Assembly (NCBI GenBank): GCA_020199905.1 | Contig: JAIVJS010000076.1 | Location: forward strand, 1-64,000 | Direction of reading: 5' to 3' | Length of the DNA stretch: 64,000 nt | Source of the DNA: Acidobacteriota bacterium | Lineage (GTDB): Bacteria > Acidobacteriota > Thermoanaerobaculia > UBA5066 > Gp7-AA6 | Part shown: piece by piece, positions 1 through 7,812 of the stretch | Layout: every line of letters begins with the position of its first letter | How positions within the stretch are numbered: the first letter of the stretch is position 1 | Notes under the pieces: model-generated | Databases searched by the model: none | Seen by the model: the letters and a program-made list of their open reading frames with translations, nothing else | Told to the model about the DNA's origin: nothing | Made by a program: the position numbers and the translations under genes

Positions 1-180
1 CGTGTTCTCCGACTGCGCCGACCCGTGCGTGCGGCGGAGCCCCGCGAGCGCGAGCTCGCGGCCGATTCGCTTGCCCGCCCGGCCGAAACGCATCAGCAGA
101 AGGGACAGCTCGCCGGTCGCCTCCGGATGTTCCTGCTGCCCCTCGAGGATGAAGCGCTCCAGGTTCATGCCGAGGCTCAT
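1..180 (-). CDS. fbp: Class I fructose-1,6-bisphosphatase, N-terminal fragment
   Basis: Partial gene running off the left edge; the 60 visible codons are the N-terminus. Fructose-bisphosphatase hydrolyses fructose 1,6-bisphosphate to fructose 6-phosphate in cytosolic gluconeogenesis. The visible part reads LERFILEGQQEHPEATGEL then SLLL, which matches the class I FBPase start (family pattern 'L..FI.E.Q...P.ATGEL..LL...A.A.K.I.RE...AGL'). The ATG at 180 has a GGGGAG ribosome site about 6 nt upstream; a second Met at codon 5 is possible. It lies 34 nt downstream of the TIM-barrel gene on the same strand. The active-site residues are outside the window, so the call rests on the N-terminal signature only. 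Confidence 0.75.
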   Translation of the reverse strand, partial: MSLGMNLERFILEGQQEHPEATGELSLLLMRFGRAGKRIGRELALAGLRRTHGSAQSENT

Positions 181-214
181 CGGTCTCCCCTTTCCCGAAC
201 CGATACAGCCTGTC

Positions 215-1204
215 TCATCGCGCGGCGCGAATCCACTCGCGCCAGGCGGGCTTCGGCTCGCCCTTCTCCGTCTGCAGGCCGCGATGCGCGAGGAAGGCGA
301 GACGTCTCGCGTCGTTCGGTCCCGCCGACGGAGACGCGGGTTCCGCCCGCGCATCCCGCCACGACGCATAGCGCGCGAAGAGCAGAGCGTTCCCGTCCGC
401 GCTGGCCGCAAAGCGCTTCAGGCGCCGGACGAAATCGGCCTGAAGCTCCGGACTCGATCCGTTCTCCGGGGAGGAGGAGTAGCTGACCTCGGGGAAGGCG
501 ATCGGCCGTCCCGCCGCGCGCTCGAGCAGCATCTTCCAGTCCCGGTCCAGGGAATGCGGCGGGCGATGCACGTAGGGGCTCTGACGCTCGAACGGCGCGT
601 ACAGGTAGAAGAGGACGGGGCTGCGCTGGTGGAGCGCCGCCGCCACGGCGGGGGCGGCGCTTTCCGTGGGCGCCGCCGTCGTGACGCCGACTTTGAGGTG
701 CGGGGCGAGGTTCTTCAGAAAGGTGACGGCGCCGTCGAAAAGGAGGCGGTAAGACTTCAGCTCGTCCGGCCGCTTCTCGAAGTAGTTCTCGGCCGCATAT
801 CCGAGCGACAACGAGGAGGCGTCGAGAAGGGCCGGCTCGAGCGCGTCCAGAAGCGCGCCCAGCCGGGTCGAAAGGCGCGGATCGTCGAAAGCGGTCGTGG
901 CGAGATCGGCGGGAACGTCCCGCGCGCGAAGCGACACGACCGGCAGGTCGAGGTGGACTGTCGCTCCCGACTGGCGAAGCAGTCTGACGGTTTTCAGGAT
1001 CTCCTCGACCTGGAAGCGCCCCGGCGCGGGCTCGCAGGCGGACCAGGAGACCGTGACGCTCAGGAGCGACGCGCCCGACCCGCGGATCTGCTGCGCCGCG
1101 CGCGTCCTTTCGGTTTCGCTCGCGAAGCGGGGAAGCTCGAGCGAGAGCCCGAGGCGTGCGAACAGAAGAGTGTTGAGAGTTGAGAGTCGGGAGTTGAGAG
1201 TCAA
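215..1204 (-). CDS. Glycoside-hydrolase-like TIM-barrel protein, function unassigned
   Basis: About 315-329 aa. The text WSACEPAPGRFQVEEI near residues 55-70 resembles the 'W..EP.pG.y' early strand of clan-A glycoside hydrolases. Alternating strand and helix segments (TVHLDLP, LKVGVTT, PIAFPEVSYSS) fit a TIM barrel, but I cannot identify the catalytic acid pair, so enzymatic activity is inferred only. No ATG is available at the 5' end. The first usable start is a TTG at 1204 lying inside a heptad repeat array, so the first ~12 codons (TLNSRLSTLNT) are repeat sequence. A signal peptide would be expected if it were secreted, and none is visible. Possibly the array has replaced the original start. 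It sits upstream of fbp on the same strand. Confidence 0.55.
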   Translation of the reverse strand: MTLNSRLSTLNTLLFARLGLSLELPRFASETERTRAAQQIRGSGASLLSVTVSWSACEPAPGRFQVEEILKTVRLLRQSGATVHLDLPVVSLRARDVPADLATTAFDDPRLSTRLGALLDALEPALLDASSLSLGYAAENYFEKRPDELKSYRLLFDGAVTFLKNLAPHLKVGVTTAAPTESAAPAVAAALHQRSPVLFYLYAPFERQSPYVHRPPHSLDRDWKMLLERAAGRPIAFPEVSYSSSPENGSSPELQADFVRRLKRFAASADGNALLFARYASWRDARAEPASPSAGPNDARRLAFLAHRGLQTEKGEPKPAWREWIRAAR

Positions 1205-1304
1205 AAGTTAAGCGTTACCCGTGAAGCGTTCAGCGTCGCGGTTCACGGAGATTATGGTCGCTCGGGCTCCCACTCCTGACCCTCAACTCTAAACTCTCAA
1301 CTTC
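1168..1304. repeat. Facing pair of TTGAGAG-type heptad arrays
   Basis: Left arm 1168-1240 reads as successive 7-mers of the TTGAGAG type (TTGAGAG, TTGAGAG, TCGGGAG, TTGAGAG, TCAAAAG, TTAAGCG ...), drifting in the same register. Right arm 1275-1304 is the reverse complement type (CTCAACT, CTAAACT, CTCAACT). The arms could fold on each other across a gap of about 35-65 nt. The left arm supplies the first codons of the TIM-barrel gene; the right arm supplies the TGA stop of the anti-sigma gene at 1297-1299. Confidence 0.8.
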
Positions 1305-2184
1305 CTGCCAGGACGATCGGTCCCGTCGGAGCCTCGACTCCGCCGCGCGGCTCGACCGTCACGGCGAATTTCTCGGGAGTTCCAATCCGGGAAAGGTCCT
1401 TCGATTCGAAGAGGACCCTGCCGGCCGTATCGGCGTCGAAGACTCCCGCCGGCACGGGCTTGCCGCCCGAGAAGGCCCAGAGCTCGTACTGCTTGCCCGC
1501 GGGCAGAACGGACAGGTTTCCCGCCACGACCACGCCGCGCCCCGCTCTCGTGCTCCAGAACACTCGTCCTCGCGCCCGCTGCTGAGGCGCCTTGCCCTGC
1601 AGGAACAGCAGCTGGACGTCGTCGCTCTCGACGACGCGCGCCTGGAGATCTCTTCTCGCGAGGCTTCTCTGCGCGGCCCTCAGCTTTTCGGACAGGTTCG
1701 CCTTTTCCTGCTGCAGCGCGGCCGCCTGTTTGCGGAGGTCTTCCCCCTCGCCCGCCTGAGCCCGGAACGCGGCCGTCTGGCTCCTCAAATCCTCTCTCTC
1801 ACGCCGCAGCCGCGCGTCATCGGTCACGAGAAGGAGAAGGAGAAGACCGGCCGCCGCGGCAAAGACCCAGGGCGCGAACGAACGTTGCGGCGTCGCTCCC
1901 GCCTCGGCGGTCTTCACCCTGCTCGAGAGGTCCCCGCCTCCGCTCGCACGTGGTGAGACGGCTCCGGACTCGAGCGATCCGAGAATCCGCGTCTTGAGAG
2001 AAGCGGGCGGCGCGACGGGAGTCGCCGTGGCGCTGAGCGCGGCGGCCGAGTCCGTGAAATCGGCGACGAGAGCCTGGCATGTCGCGCAGCCCTCCAGATG
2101 CTGCGCAAATTCATCCTCGTCGGCCCCGAGAGGGATTCCGAGCGCGCGGAGGGCGGCGAGCTCTTCGAAACGATCGCTATGCAT
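1297..2184 (-). CDS. Anti-sigma factor, RskA-like, with zinc-binding N-terminus
   Basis: 295 aa. The N-terminal cytoplasmic part has a ZAS-type motif, H29 then CATC (EFAQHLEGCATCQALV), which binds the ECF sigma factor in this family. A basic/alanine linker leads to one membrane helix (FAPWVFAAAAGLLLLLLVT, about residues 104-123). A coiled-coil stretch follows (about 127-175), then a C-terminal RskA/anti-sigma-K beta domain (FWSTRAGRGVVVAGNL, KQYELWAF). The start ATG overlaps the upstream sigma gene by 8 nt (ATGCATAG), indicating translational coupling. It would hold the sigma factor at the membrane until an extracytoplasmic signal. The TGA stop lies in a heptad array. Confidence 0.85.
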   Translation of the reverse strand: MHSDRFEELAALRALGIPLGADEDEFAQHLEGCATCQALVADFTDSAAALSATATPVAPPASLKTRILGSLESGAVSPRASGGGDLSSRVKTAEAGATPQRSFAPWVFAAAAGLLLLLLVTDDARLRREREDLRSQTAAFRAQAGEGEDLRKQAAALQQEKANLSEKLRAAQRSLARRDLQARVVESDDVQLLFLQGKAPQQRARGRVFWSTRAGRGVVVAGNLSVLPAGKQYELWAFSGGKPVPAGVFDADTAGRVLFESKDLSRIGTPEKFAVTVEPRGGVEAPTGPIVLAGS

Positions 2185-2761
2185 CGGTTGGCCTTCTCTG
2201 GGTGTACGGTTGAATGCGGTCGCGAAGTTTCATCAAACCGAGACGGACCCGCGTCTTGACCGTCCCGAGCGGCGTTCCGGTCCGCTCGGAAATTTCCTGG
2301 TGGGTCAGACCGTCGAAATACGCCAGCTCCAGCGCGCGGCGCTGGTCCTCGGGCAATTCGGCAATCGCGGACCGGCACTGCGATTCCCACTGCCGGGACG
2401 CGGAATCGGCTTCGATGTCCTCCCCGCTCGCGGTGTCGGGAACGGTCTCGACGGACCGGAGGCCCGCGCGCGCCCCGGGACGCCGGGTCCGGACGCGGTC
2501 GATGGCGCGGCTCCGGGTGCCCACGAGAAGCCACGCGAGAACCGATCCGCGCGAGGCGTCGAACTTCGACGCGGAGCGCCACACCCAGAGGAAGACCTCC
2601 TGGAGGACCTCTTCGGCCTCACCGGTGTCTCCCAGAATTCGCTGGCAGAGGCCCATGAGTCGGGCGGAATGCCGGTCGTAGAGGGTGGCCAGAGCTTCCG
2701 CTTCCCGCCCTTCCACCCGGGCGATCAGGGCTCGGTCGTCGTCTGATCTGGTCAGGTTCAT
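2177..2761 (-). CDS. ECF RNA polymerase sigma factor, SigK-like
   Basis: 194 aa, the usual length for an ECF sigma factor. Region 2 is visible as LYDRHSARLMGLCQRILGD then AEEVLQEVFLWVW, and the -10-recognition helix as SVLAWLLVGTRSRAIDRVR. Region 4 is visible as LPEDQRRALELAYFDGLTH then QEISERTGTPLGTVKTRV, a helix-turn-helix that reads the -35 element. First gene of a two-gene operon with its anti-sigma factor. It is divergent from the DUF4331 gene, which is a plausible member of its regulon, although I cannot pick out a convincing ECF -35/-10 pair in the 125-bp gap. Confidence 0.92.
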   Translation of the reverse strand: MNLTRSDDDRALIARVEGREAEALATLYDRHSARLMGLCQRILGDTGEAEEVLQEVFLWVWRSASKFDASRGSVLAWLLVGTRSRAIDRVRTRRPGARAGLRSVETVPDTASGEDIEADSASRQWESQCRSAIAELPEDQRRALELAYFDGLTHQEISERTGTPLGTVKTRVRLGLMKLRDRIQPYTQRRPTDA

Positions 2762-2886
2762 CGGGAGGGAAGCGGAGATTGAATATCACGGGAGCCCCGC
2801 AAATCCAATCCGCTCTCCCCGCACGTAATGGCGCCAGAGGGGCCCGAGCACTGAGCCCGGGAGTGTGTTTTCTAACAGGAGGAGTT

Positions 2887-4371
2887 ATGAGGTTTCCCCG
2901 GTTCAAGAATCCCGGGTCCGTGTGGGCGCCGGCGTTGCTCGCCCTGATGATTGGTTCTCTGTCGACGAATCTGTTGGCTTCGAGCCATCGCGAAGCGCCC
3001 GGGACGAGCGTCGATCCCCTGATCGACGCCACCGACCTGTACGCCTTTCGCGACCCCAACTACCCCAGCAACATCGTGATGATCGCCAACTACATCCCGG
3101 GCGAGGAGCCCGCGGGCGGACCTAATTTCTACCATTTCGGGGAGAACATCCGCTACGAGATCAAGATCGACAACAACGGAGACGGGATCGAGGACATCAC
3201 CTACCGATTCACCTTCAAGAGGAACGTCCGCCGCGGCGACACCTACACCTACAACGACGGACCGATCGAGGGCGTCAACGCCAAAGCGTGGGGAAGCGAT
3301 CCCAACCTGATCGTCTACAACACCTACAGTGTCGACAAGATCATCGGATTTTCACCCCAATCCACTCAGATCACGCGCATCGGAACCGACCTCCTGGAAC
3401 TGCCGAACAACGTCGGTCCCAGATCCTTCCCCGACGGCTACGACACCGCGACCGGGGCGGGCGGCGGTGTCTACACGATGGATAACAACGTCCAGGTCTT
3501 CGTGGGCCCGCGGCGCGACCCGTTTTTCGTCGACCTCGGGATGATTTTCGACCTCGTCAACTACCGGCCGGGAACACTGCCGGGTGACCACGGCGGCGGA
3601 ATCGACACTCTCGCGGGATTCAACGTTCACACGATCGCGATTTCGGTCCCGATCGAGCAGCTGACGCAAACAGGCACGGTCATCACGAACATCTCCGACC
3701 CGCGTTCGATCATCGGCGTCTGGACGACCGCTTCGCGGCCGGCGAGCCGCCTGCTCAACAGCGACGGGACCAGGACAGAGACTGGTGCCTACGTCCAGGT
3801 CAGCCGTCTCGGACAGCCCCTGATCAACGAGCTCGTGGTCCCGAGGGCCGCGAAGGACCTTTTCAACGCATCGTTCCCGAACCAGGACGCCCAATTCGCG
3901 GCGGGAGTTCTCGACCCCGAGGTCCCCAAGCTGTTGAAAGCGCTTCTCAACGTCAATTCGCCCTCGGCGCCGCGAAACGATCTCTTGAATCTCGTTCAGG
4001 GCTTCCCCGGCCTGACCCGGCGCCCGAACGAGACCATCGCGGACGAGCTCCGCTTGAACACGTCGATCTATCCCACGCCGAAGGCCATCGCGAGCCGTCT
4101 CGGGCTTCTCGCCTCTGACATTGGAGGCTACCCGAACGGACGCCGCCTCGGCGACGACGTCGTCGACATCACGCTGCGAGTCTTTGCCGGAGTTCTCGTC
4201 AACGGCTTCAACATCGCGCCAAACAACGCCCTGGGTGATGGCGTCGACGGTCCCGATGCTGCTTTTCTAACGGGTTTCCCTTACGTGGGCCGTCCGAACT
4301 CCGGCTACGACCACAAGCACGACAACCCGACTCTTTTCCCGAACTCCTTCGTCGAGGCCGATCCCGAGTAA
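2887..4371 (+). CDS. Secreted DUF4331 domain protein
   Basis: 494 aa from the ATG at 2887, chosen because AGGAGGAG lies 5-8 nt upstream and because a signal peptide begins there (hydrophobic WAPALLALMIGSLSTNLLASS). The mature part starts SSHREAPGTSVDP, then LIDATDLYAFRDP, which is the hallmark of DUF4331 proteins. Several SHREAP-type members are secreted proteins of unknown function. The body is rich in D/N/G loops and beta strands with no recognisable catalytic motif. It is divergent from an ECF sigma/anti-sigma operon and ends with a clear intrinsic terminator, so it is monocistronic. Stress induction by that sigma factor is inference. Confidence 0.88.
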   Translation: MRFPRFKNPGSVWAPALLALMIGSLSTNLLASSHREAPGTSVDPLIDATDLYAFRDPNYPSNIVMIANYIPGEEPAGGPNFYHFGENIRYEIKIDNNGDGIEDITYRFTFKRNVRRGDTYTYNDGPIEGVNAKAWGSDPNLIVYNTYSVDKIIGFSPQSTQITRIGTDLLELPNNVGPRSFPDGYDTATGAGGGVYTMDNNVQVFVGPRRDPFFVDLGMIFDLVNYRPGTLPGDHGGGIDTLAGFNVHTIAISVPIEQLTQTGTVITNISDPRSIIGVWTTASRPASRLLNSDGTRTETGAYVQVSRLGQPLINELVVPRAAKDLFNASFPNQDAQFAAGVLDPEVPKLLKALLNVNSPSAPRNDLLNLVQGFPGLTRRPNETIADELRLNTSIYPTPKAIASRLGLLASDIGGYPNGRRLGDDVVDITLRVFAGVLVNGFNIAPNNALGDGVDGPDAAFLTGFPYVGRPNSGYDHKHDNPTLFPNSFVEADPE

Positions 4372-4398
4372 ATCTCCTCGATTCAGGTTCCACCTGCT

Positions 4399-4428
4399 GG
4401 CCCGGGAAACCGGGCCGGCCTTTTTTTT
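4399..4428 (+). terminator. Intrinsic terminator after the DUF4331 gene
   Basis: Stem GGCCCGG / CCGGGCC with a GAAA tetraloop (4399-4416), then GGCC and a run of eight T (4421-4428). It begins 27 nt after the DUF4331 stop codon. Confidence 0.9.
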
Positions 4429-4482
4429 GGCCGGGAGAGGCGATCGAAGGGCTCGAGGCGGGCCGGACCCGGGAGGGGAGCG

Positions 4483-5043
4483 TCAGTCGGCCTGGTCGGG
4501 AGGTTCAGCGGATCGCTCGGAGCCGAGCGTCACGAGAAGGAGAGCTCCCTTTTCGGTCGTGATGTCCCAGTCCTTCGTCCCGGGCTCCGACCGGCAGAAG
4601 TCTCCGGTCCGAAGGATCTGACCCGCTACGGAAAATGAGCCGCTGACGACGAAGACTTCCTCGACTCCCGAGTGCTCGTGGTCCGGGAAGACGGATCCCG
4701 GGCCGAGCTGGAGCAAGAGACACCGCGTGCCGGAGACCGGATCCGTGGAAACCACCTTGACGCGGACACCCGGGGAAGAGTGGTCCGTCCACGGCAAAAA
4801 ATCGGTTCGGATCAGCGACACCCCCGAGCGGACCACTTCGATCGCGTCGGGGGCCGGACTCGGTTTGCCCTCGCCCTCAGCCCGCATGGAGCTCAGGAGA
4901 CGCTCCTTCACCCGAGCCGGCGGCTGGACGGGAGCCGTCGCCAACCCCAGCCGCGCGACGGCCGACTCCAGATCGAGCTGTTCCGATCGCATCCCGTCCG
5001 GGGGGGGTTCGGCGGCTTCAGAGGGCTCGTCAGGCTCGTCCAT
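4483..5043 (-). CDS. ChrR-like cupin anti-sigma factor
   Basis: 186 aa from the ATG at 5043, which has AGAGG upstream and overlaps the sigma gene's stop by 14 nt; a GTG at 5082 would add 13 residues. The C-terminal half is a cupin: PDHEHSGVEEVFVVSGSFSV, with the HxH...E metal-ligand pattern, followed by LRTGDFCRSEPGTKDWD. In ChrR proteins the C-terminal cupin senses singlet oxygen or organic peroxides and releases an ECF sigma factor. Unlike classical ChrR, I see no N-terminal HxxxCxxC zinc motif, so sigma binding must use a different N-terminus (about residues 15-55, helical). It is co-transcribed downstream of its sigma factor. Confidence 0.75.
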   Translation of the reverse strand: MDEPDEPSEAAEPPPDGMRSEQLDLESAVARLGLATAPVQPPARVKERLLSSMRAEGEGKPSPAPDAIEVVRSGVSLIRTDFLPWTDHSSPGVRVKVVSTDPVSGTRCLLLQLGPGSVFPDHEHSGVEEVFVVSGSFSVAGQILRTGDFCRSEPGTKDWDITTEKGALLLVTLGSERSAEPPDQAD

Positions 5044-5614
5044 GGGGTCGATCCTCTCGCACAACGGGTCCCAGCGCTTCACGAAACTGGCCGATGCCCA
5101 CTCGGATTCTCAATCGGATCGTCTCGGGAGAAAGAGTCGAGCGTTGCGCGATCTCGTCGAGCGTGAGGCCCTCGAAGTACGCCATCTCGAGGACCCGGCG
5201 AAGGTCGGTCGGAAGCCCCTCGAGGGCCGCGCGGGCCCGGCTGGATTCCGCTTCACAGGCGCCGGCGTTCGGGATCCCGGGAGTCGGAGCGAGGGATCCA
5301 AGGGGGGGCGTCATGGGGACGACGTTGCCCGCGGCGCGACGGCGCTCCAGGGCCCGAGTCCGCGTCAGGGTCGTGATCCAGAGGAGAGGAGGGCCGCTCG
5401 CCGAATCGAAGCGCGGCGGCTGTCGCCGGATCTCGGAGAAAACCTCGACGACCGTATCCTCCGCGGCCGACGTGTTTCCGAGGATCCGCAGGCAGAGTCC
5501 GAAAACGATGGGGGAGAGGATCTCGTACAACTGTTCGAACGAACCTTCGTCCCTCTGTGCCGCCTGCTGGATGAGCCGCGAGAGGTCCGGCGCGCATCCT
5601 CCCGGCGCGGTCAT
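5030..5614 (-). CDS. ECF RNA polymerase sigma factor
   Basis: 194 aa from the ATG at 5614; sequence upstream of this codon is unlike any sigma factor although the frame stays open. Region 2: LYEILSPIVFGLCLRILGNT and AAEDTVVEVFSEIRR, then LLWITTLTRTRALERRR. Region 4: LPTDLRRVLEMAYFEGLTLD then EIAQRSTLSPETIRLRIRV. Homologous to the sigma factor at 2177 but clearly diverged. Coupled by a 14-nt overlap to the cupin anti-sigma gene, and divergent from a ferritin-like gene, which suggests a photo-oxidative or peroxide response unit by analogy with ChrR systems. Confidence 0.9.
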   Translation of the reverse strand: MTAPGGCAPDLSRLIQQAAQRDEGSFEQLYEILSPIVFGLCLRILGNTSAAEDTVVEVFSEIRRQPPRFDSASGPPLLWITTLTRTRALERRRAAGNVVPMTPPLGSLAPTPGIPNAGACEAESSRARAALEGLPTDLRRVLEMAYFEGLTLDEIAQRSTLSPETIRLRIRVGIGQFREALGPVVREDRPHGRA

Positions 5615-5798
5615 GGATTCCGTGGACAGGAGGACCTCCGGGCTTGGTTCACTGCGCGTTTTTCTTGGTGAGCAAAGGGCATGCCGCCGTGTAAGGTGGA
5701 CGACATCCGGCTGCTCGAGCCGCCCGAGCCGGTCTGGAAGGGATCGCGGCGAGTCCGTGGAATAGAATTCGAAGAAACTCGACGGCACAGGAGGTCCA

Positions 5799-6353
5799 AT
5801 GCGGAATCGCCGCGATCTCTTCCGCTCCGCCGGAAAGGCCGGGCTGGCGCTCGGGCTCGCCGCCGCCGGACAGCCCCTCTTCGCGATTCCCAGGAAGGGA
5901 GCGCCCGGTTCGGCCATCTACGACGACATCGGGCTGATGAACACGGCTCTCGCCCTGGAGCACGAGGCGATCTGGGCCTACGGGCTCGCGGGAAAGAGCG
6001 GCCTTCTCTCGGCGAAGGCAAAGGAAGTGGGACTTCTCTTCCAGGGCAGCCACGAGATCCACCGGGACCTCCTGACCGCCGCGATAAGGAACAAGTCGGG
6101 CCAGCCGGTCGACCCGAGGAAGGAGTACACGTTCGGCGTTCCGCTGGCCAATGAGAAGGATGTGCTGGAGCTCGCGTTCAAGCTCGAGATCGGAGCGGCG
6201 CGGGTTTACCTCTACGTCGTGGACCGCTTTCAGGACCGCGCGCTGTCGGCCTCCGCCGGGAGAATCCTCTCCGACGAGGTTCTGCACGCGACGGTCTTGA
6301 GAGGCGTGCTCGGCCGGGAGCCGGTCCCGACGTTCAAGCTGATAGAGAGCTGA
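5799..6353 (+). CDS. Tat-exported ferritin-like (DUF4439-type) protein
   Basis: 184 aa with an AGGAGGT ribosome site 6 nt upstream. The N-terminus NRRDLFRSAGKAGLALGLAA is a twin-arginine-like signal followed by a hydrophobic stretch, so the folded protein probably goes to the periplasm. The remainder is a four-helix bundle with candidate metal ligands E54, E56, H85, E86, H88, E130, E160 and H163 (the last pair in DEVLHA, an ExxH). The pattern fits ferritin-like or DUF4439 proteins, some of which scavenge iron or peroxide; the exact ligand set is my reading. It is divergent from the ECF sigma/cupin anti-sigma operon. The TGA stop sits in a GCTGAAG repeat. Confidence 0.75.
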   Translation: MRNRRDLFRSAGKAGLALGLAAAGQPLFAIPRKGAPGSAIYDDIGLMNTALALEHEAIWAYGLAGKSGLLSAKAKEVGLLFQGSHEIHRDLLTAAIRNKSGQPVDPRKEYTFGVPLANEKDVLELAFKLEIGAARVYLYVVDRFQDRALSASAGRILSDEVLHATVLRGVLGREPVPTFKLIES

Positions 6354-6411
6354 AGGCTGAAGGCGCCCTCCTACTCTCCCCGCGCGCTTGGGGAGGGCCG
6401 GGCTGAGGGGC
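6347..6411. repeat. Short GCTGAAG repeat and REP-like hairpin
   Basis: Two GCTGAAG units (6349-6364) contain the stop codon of the ferritin-like gene. They are followed by CTCTCCCC...GGGGAGGG (about 6374-6397), a hairpin of the CCCTCTCC/GGGGAGAGGG class also seen at 40779 and 42614. The stretch from here to 6487 holds no gene. Confidence 0.6.
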
Positions 6412-6487
6412 GGAACTCACTGGAACGCGGCCCGGAAAGACGACCCGCGCGCACGGCGTCCCCGCTTGCCGGGAGGCCGTGAGCCCG

Positions 6488-6778
6488 TCAGCTCTTGACG
6501 CCGGCGTCGGCTCCGTCGGGGATCGTGACCGGCCCGTGCTTCAGGTCTTCCCGGATGATGAGATCCAGGAAGAGCTCCCGCACTCCTTCTTTGCCTCCGC
6601 GGCGGTGGGCCTCGCGGACCTCCGCGGGCCGCAGCCCGATTCCCGTCATCGTCCTCAGGTACTGGCAGAAAACGTAAGACCGGGAACGAAAGGAAATGAC
6701 GAGGAGCGCGAGCAGGAGAGCCGCTGTCCCGAGAAGGGACCAGCCCGCCGGCGAGGACAGACCGAGAATTTCTTTCAT
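6488..6778 (-). CDS. Small single-pass membrane protein, unknown
   Basis: 96 aa from the ATG at 6778; the open frame extends further upstream, but that part is arginine-rich repeat-derived sequence with no ribosome site. One membrane helix, AGWSLLGTAALLLALLVISF (about residues 10-29), is followed by a cytosolic tail with the pattern YLRTMTGIGLRPAEVREAHR and RGGKEGVRELFLDLIIRED. I do not recognise the family. No strong Shine-Dalgarno precedes the start. The gene is convergent with the ferritin-like gene and lies downstream of the osmolyte transporter operon, about 140 nt after it. Confidence 0.5.
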   Translation of the reverse strand: MKEILGLSSPAGWSLLGTAALLLALLVISFRSRSYVFCQYLRTMTGIGLRPAEVREAHRRGGKEGVRELFLDLIIREDLKHGPVTIPDGADAGVKS

Positions 6779-6854
6779 GAGCGGGTGTTCGAACGAGATT
6801 AACAGATCGCGGCTCGAATTCGGCGCCTGCGCGGCGTAATTCCGTGAAAAGACG

Positions 6855-6911
6855 CCGGTTGCGGCGTCGGCGGACGGTGGTCGGCGGTCGGCGGTCGGAC
6901 GCCGCAACCGG
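6855..6911. repeat. Perfect 14-bp inverted repeat enclosing a GTCGGCG heptad array
   Basis: Left arm 6855-6868 (CCGGTTGCGGCGTC) and right arm 6898-6911 (GACGCCGCAACCGG) are exact reverse complements. Between them is a GGTGGTC/GGCGGTC-type array in 7-nt register. The right arm ends 4 nt from the stop of the substrate-binding-protein gene (6916), so on the minus strand this is a strong 3' hairpin. No U-tract follows, so it is not a standard intrinsic terminator. Confidence 0.85.
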
Positions 6912-6915
6912 GAGG

Positions 6916-7812
6916 CTAACGCGCCGCCGGCGCCTTTCCGGGGATCGAGAGCGCCTTCAGGACTTCACGGGCCACGTCCTCGGGCCGCTTTTTGTCGCGG
7001 TCGAGCATCCCGTTCCACGCCCGCATCCGGGGCGCGTCGAGGCGCCCCGCCAGGGACTGGAGCACCGCGACGACCTCCGGCCGTGAGCGCCAGACGGCCC
7101 CGCGGACGACGAACGCGGCCTCGTACGGCGGAAAGTAGCGCCGGTCGTCTTCGAGCACCACTCCGTGGATCGCCGCGATCAGCCCATCGGTCGAGTTGCC
7201 GGCGACGACGTCGACCCGTCCCGCTTCGAGGGCGGGATAGAGGAGTCCGAGGTCCATCTCGGACGGACGGTTTCTGAACGCGAGGCCGTACGCCTCCCCG
7301 AGCCCGCGATAGCCGTCCGCGCGCTCCACGAACTCGTAACCGAAACCGGGGCGCAGATCAGGGTGCGCCTTCAGGTCGGAGATCCGCGCGAGCCCGAGCC
7401 GGCGGGCATCCTCTTCCCGGACGACGAGCGCGAAGGTGTTCTCGAAGCCGAGCGGGGGCGCCCACACCGCGCCCCAGCGGCGCCGGTACTCGTCGGTGAC
7501 CTTCTTCCGGACGACCGCGGGATCGCGTTCCGGTTTCTCCCGGAGGATCGCCGTGTGGGCCGTCCCCGTGTACTCGGGGTACAGGTCGAGCTCGCCCGCG
7601 AGGAGCGCGCTGTGACAGACGAACGTGCCGCCCAGATTCAGCTTGCGGTCGACGGCTACGCCTCGCGCCTCCAGGGCTTGCGCGACCACTTCCCCGAGGA
7701 GCACCTGCTCGGAAAAATTCTTCGAGCCGACTCGGACTTTTTGAGGACCTCGCGAGCAAGCGGACAGGAGGACCGGTGCGAGGGCGGCCGCCAGGAACAG
7801 CGATCGCCTCAT
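6916..7812 (-). CDS. Glycine betaine/choline ABC transporter substrate-binding lipoprotein
   Basis: 298 aa. Starts at the ATG at 7812, overlapping the permease stop as ATGA. Signal RRSLFLAAALAPVLLSACSR ends in a lipobox (LSAC), so the protein is a lipid-anchored periplasmic binder. The mature part VRVGSKNFSEQVLLGEVVAQ matches OpuAC/ProX-type compatible-solute receptors, as do LDLYPEYTGTAH and VVAGNSTDGLIAA. It would capture glycine betaine, choline or a related osmolyte for the permease encoded just upstream. Last gene of a three-gene operon. The specific ligand cannot be read from sequence alone. Confidence 0.9.
   Translation of the reverse strand: MRRSLFLAAALAPVLLSACSRGPQKVRVGSKNFSEQVLLGEVVAQALEARGVAVDRKLNLGGTFVCHSALLAGELDLYPEYTGTAHTAILREKPERDPAVVRKKVTDEYRRRWGAVWAPPLGFENTFALVVREEDARRLGLARISDLKAHPDLRPGFGYEFVERADGYRGLGEAYGLAFRNRPSEMDLGLLYPALEAGRVDVVAGNSTDGLIAAIHGVVLEDDRRYFPPYEAAFVVRGAVWRSRPEVVAVLQSLAGRLDAPRMRAWNGMLDRDKKRPEDVAREVLKALSIPGKAPAAR

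Noticed and set aside
2..1183. Long open frame opposite the TIM-barrel gene
   Set aside because: Arginine-rich antisense shadow of a high-GC coding region with no ribosome site; the real gene is on the minus strand.
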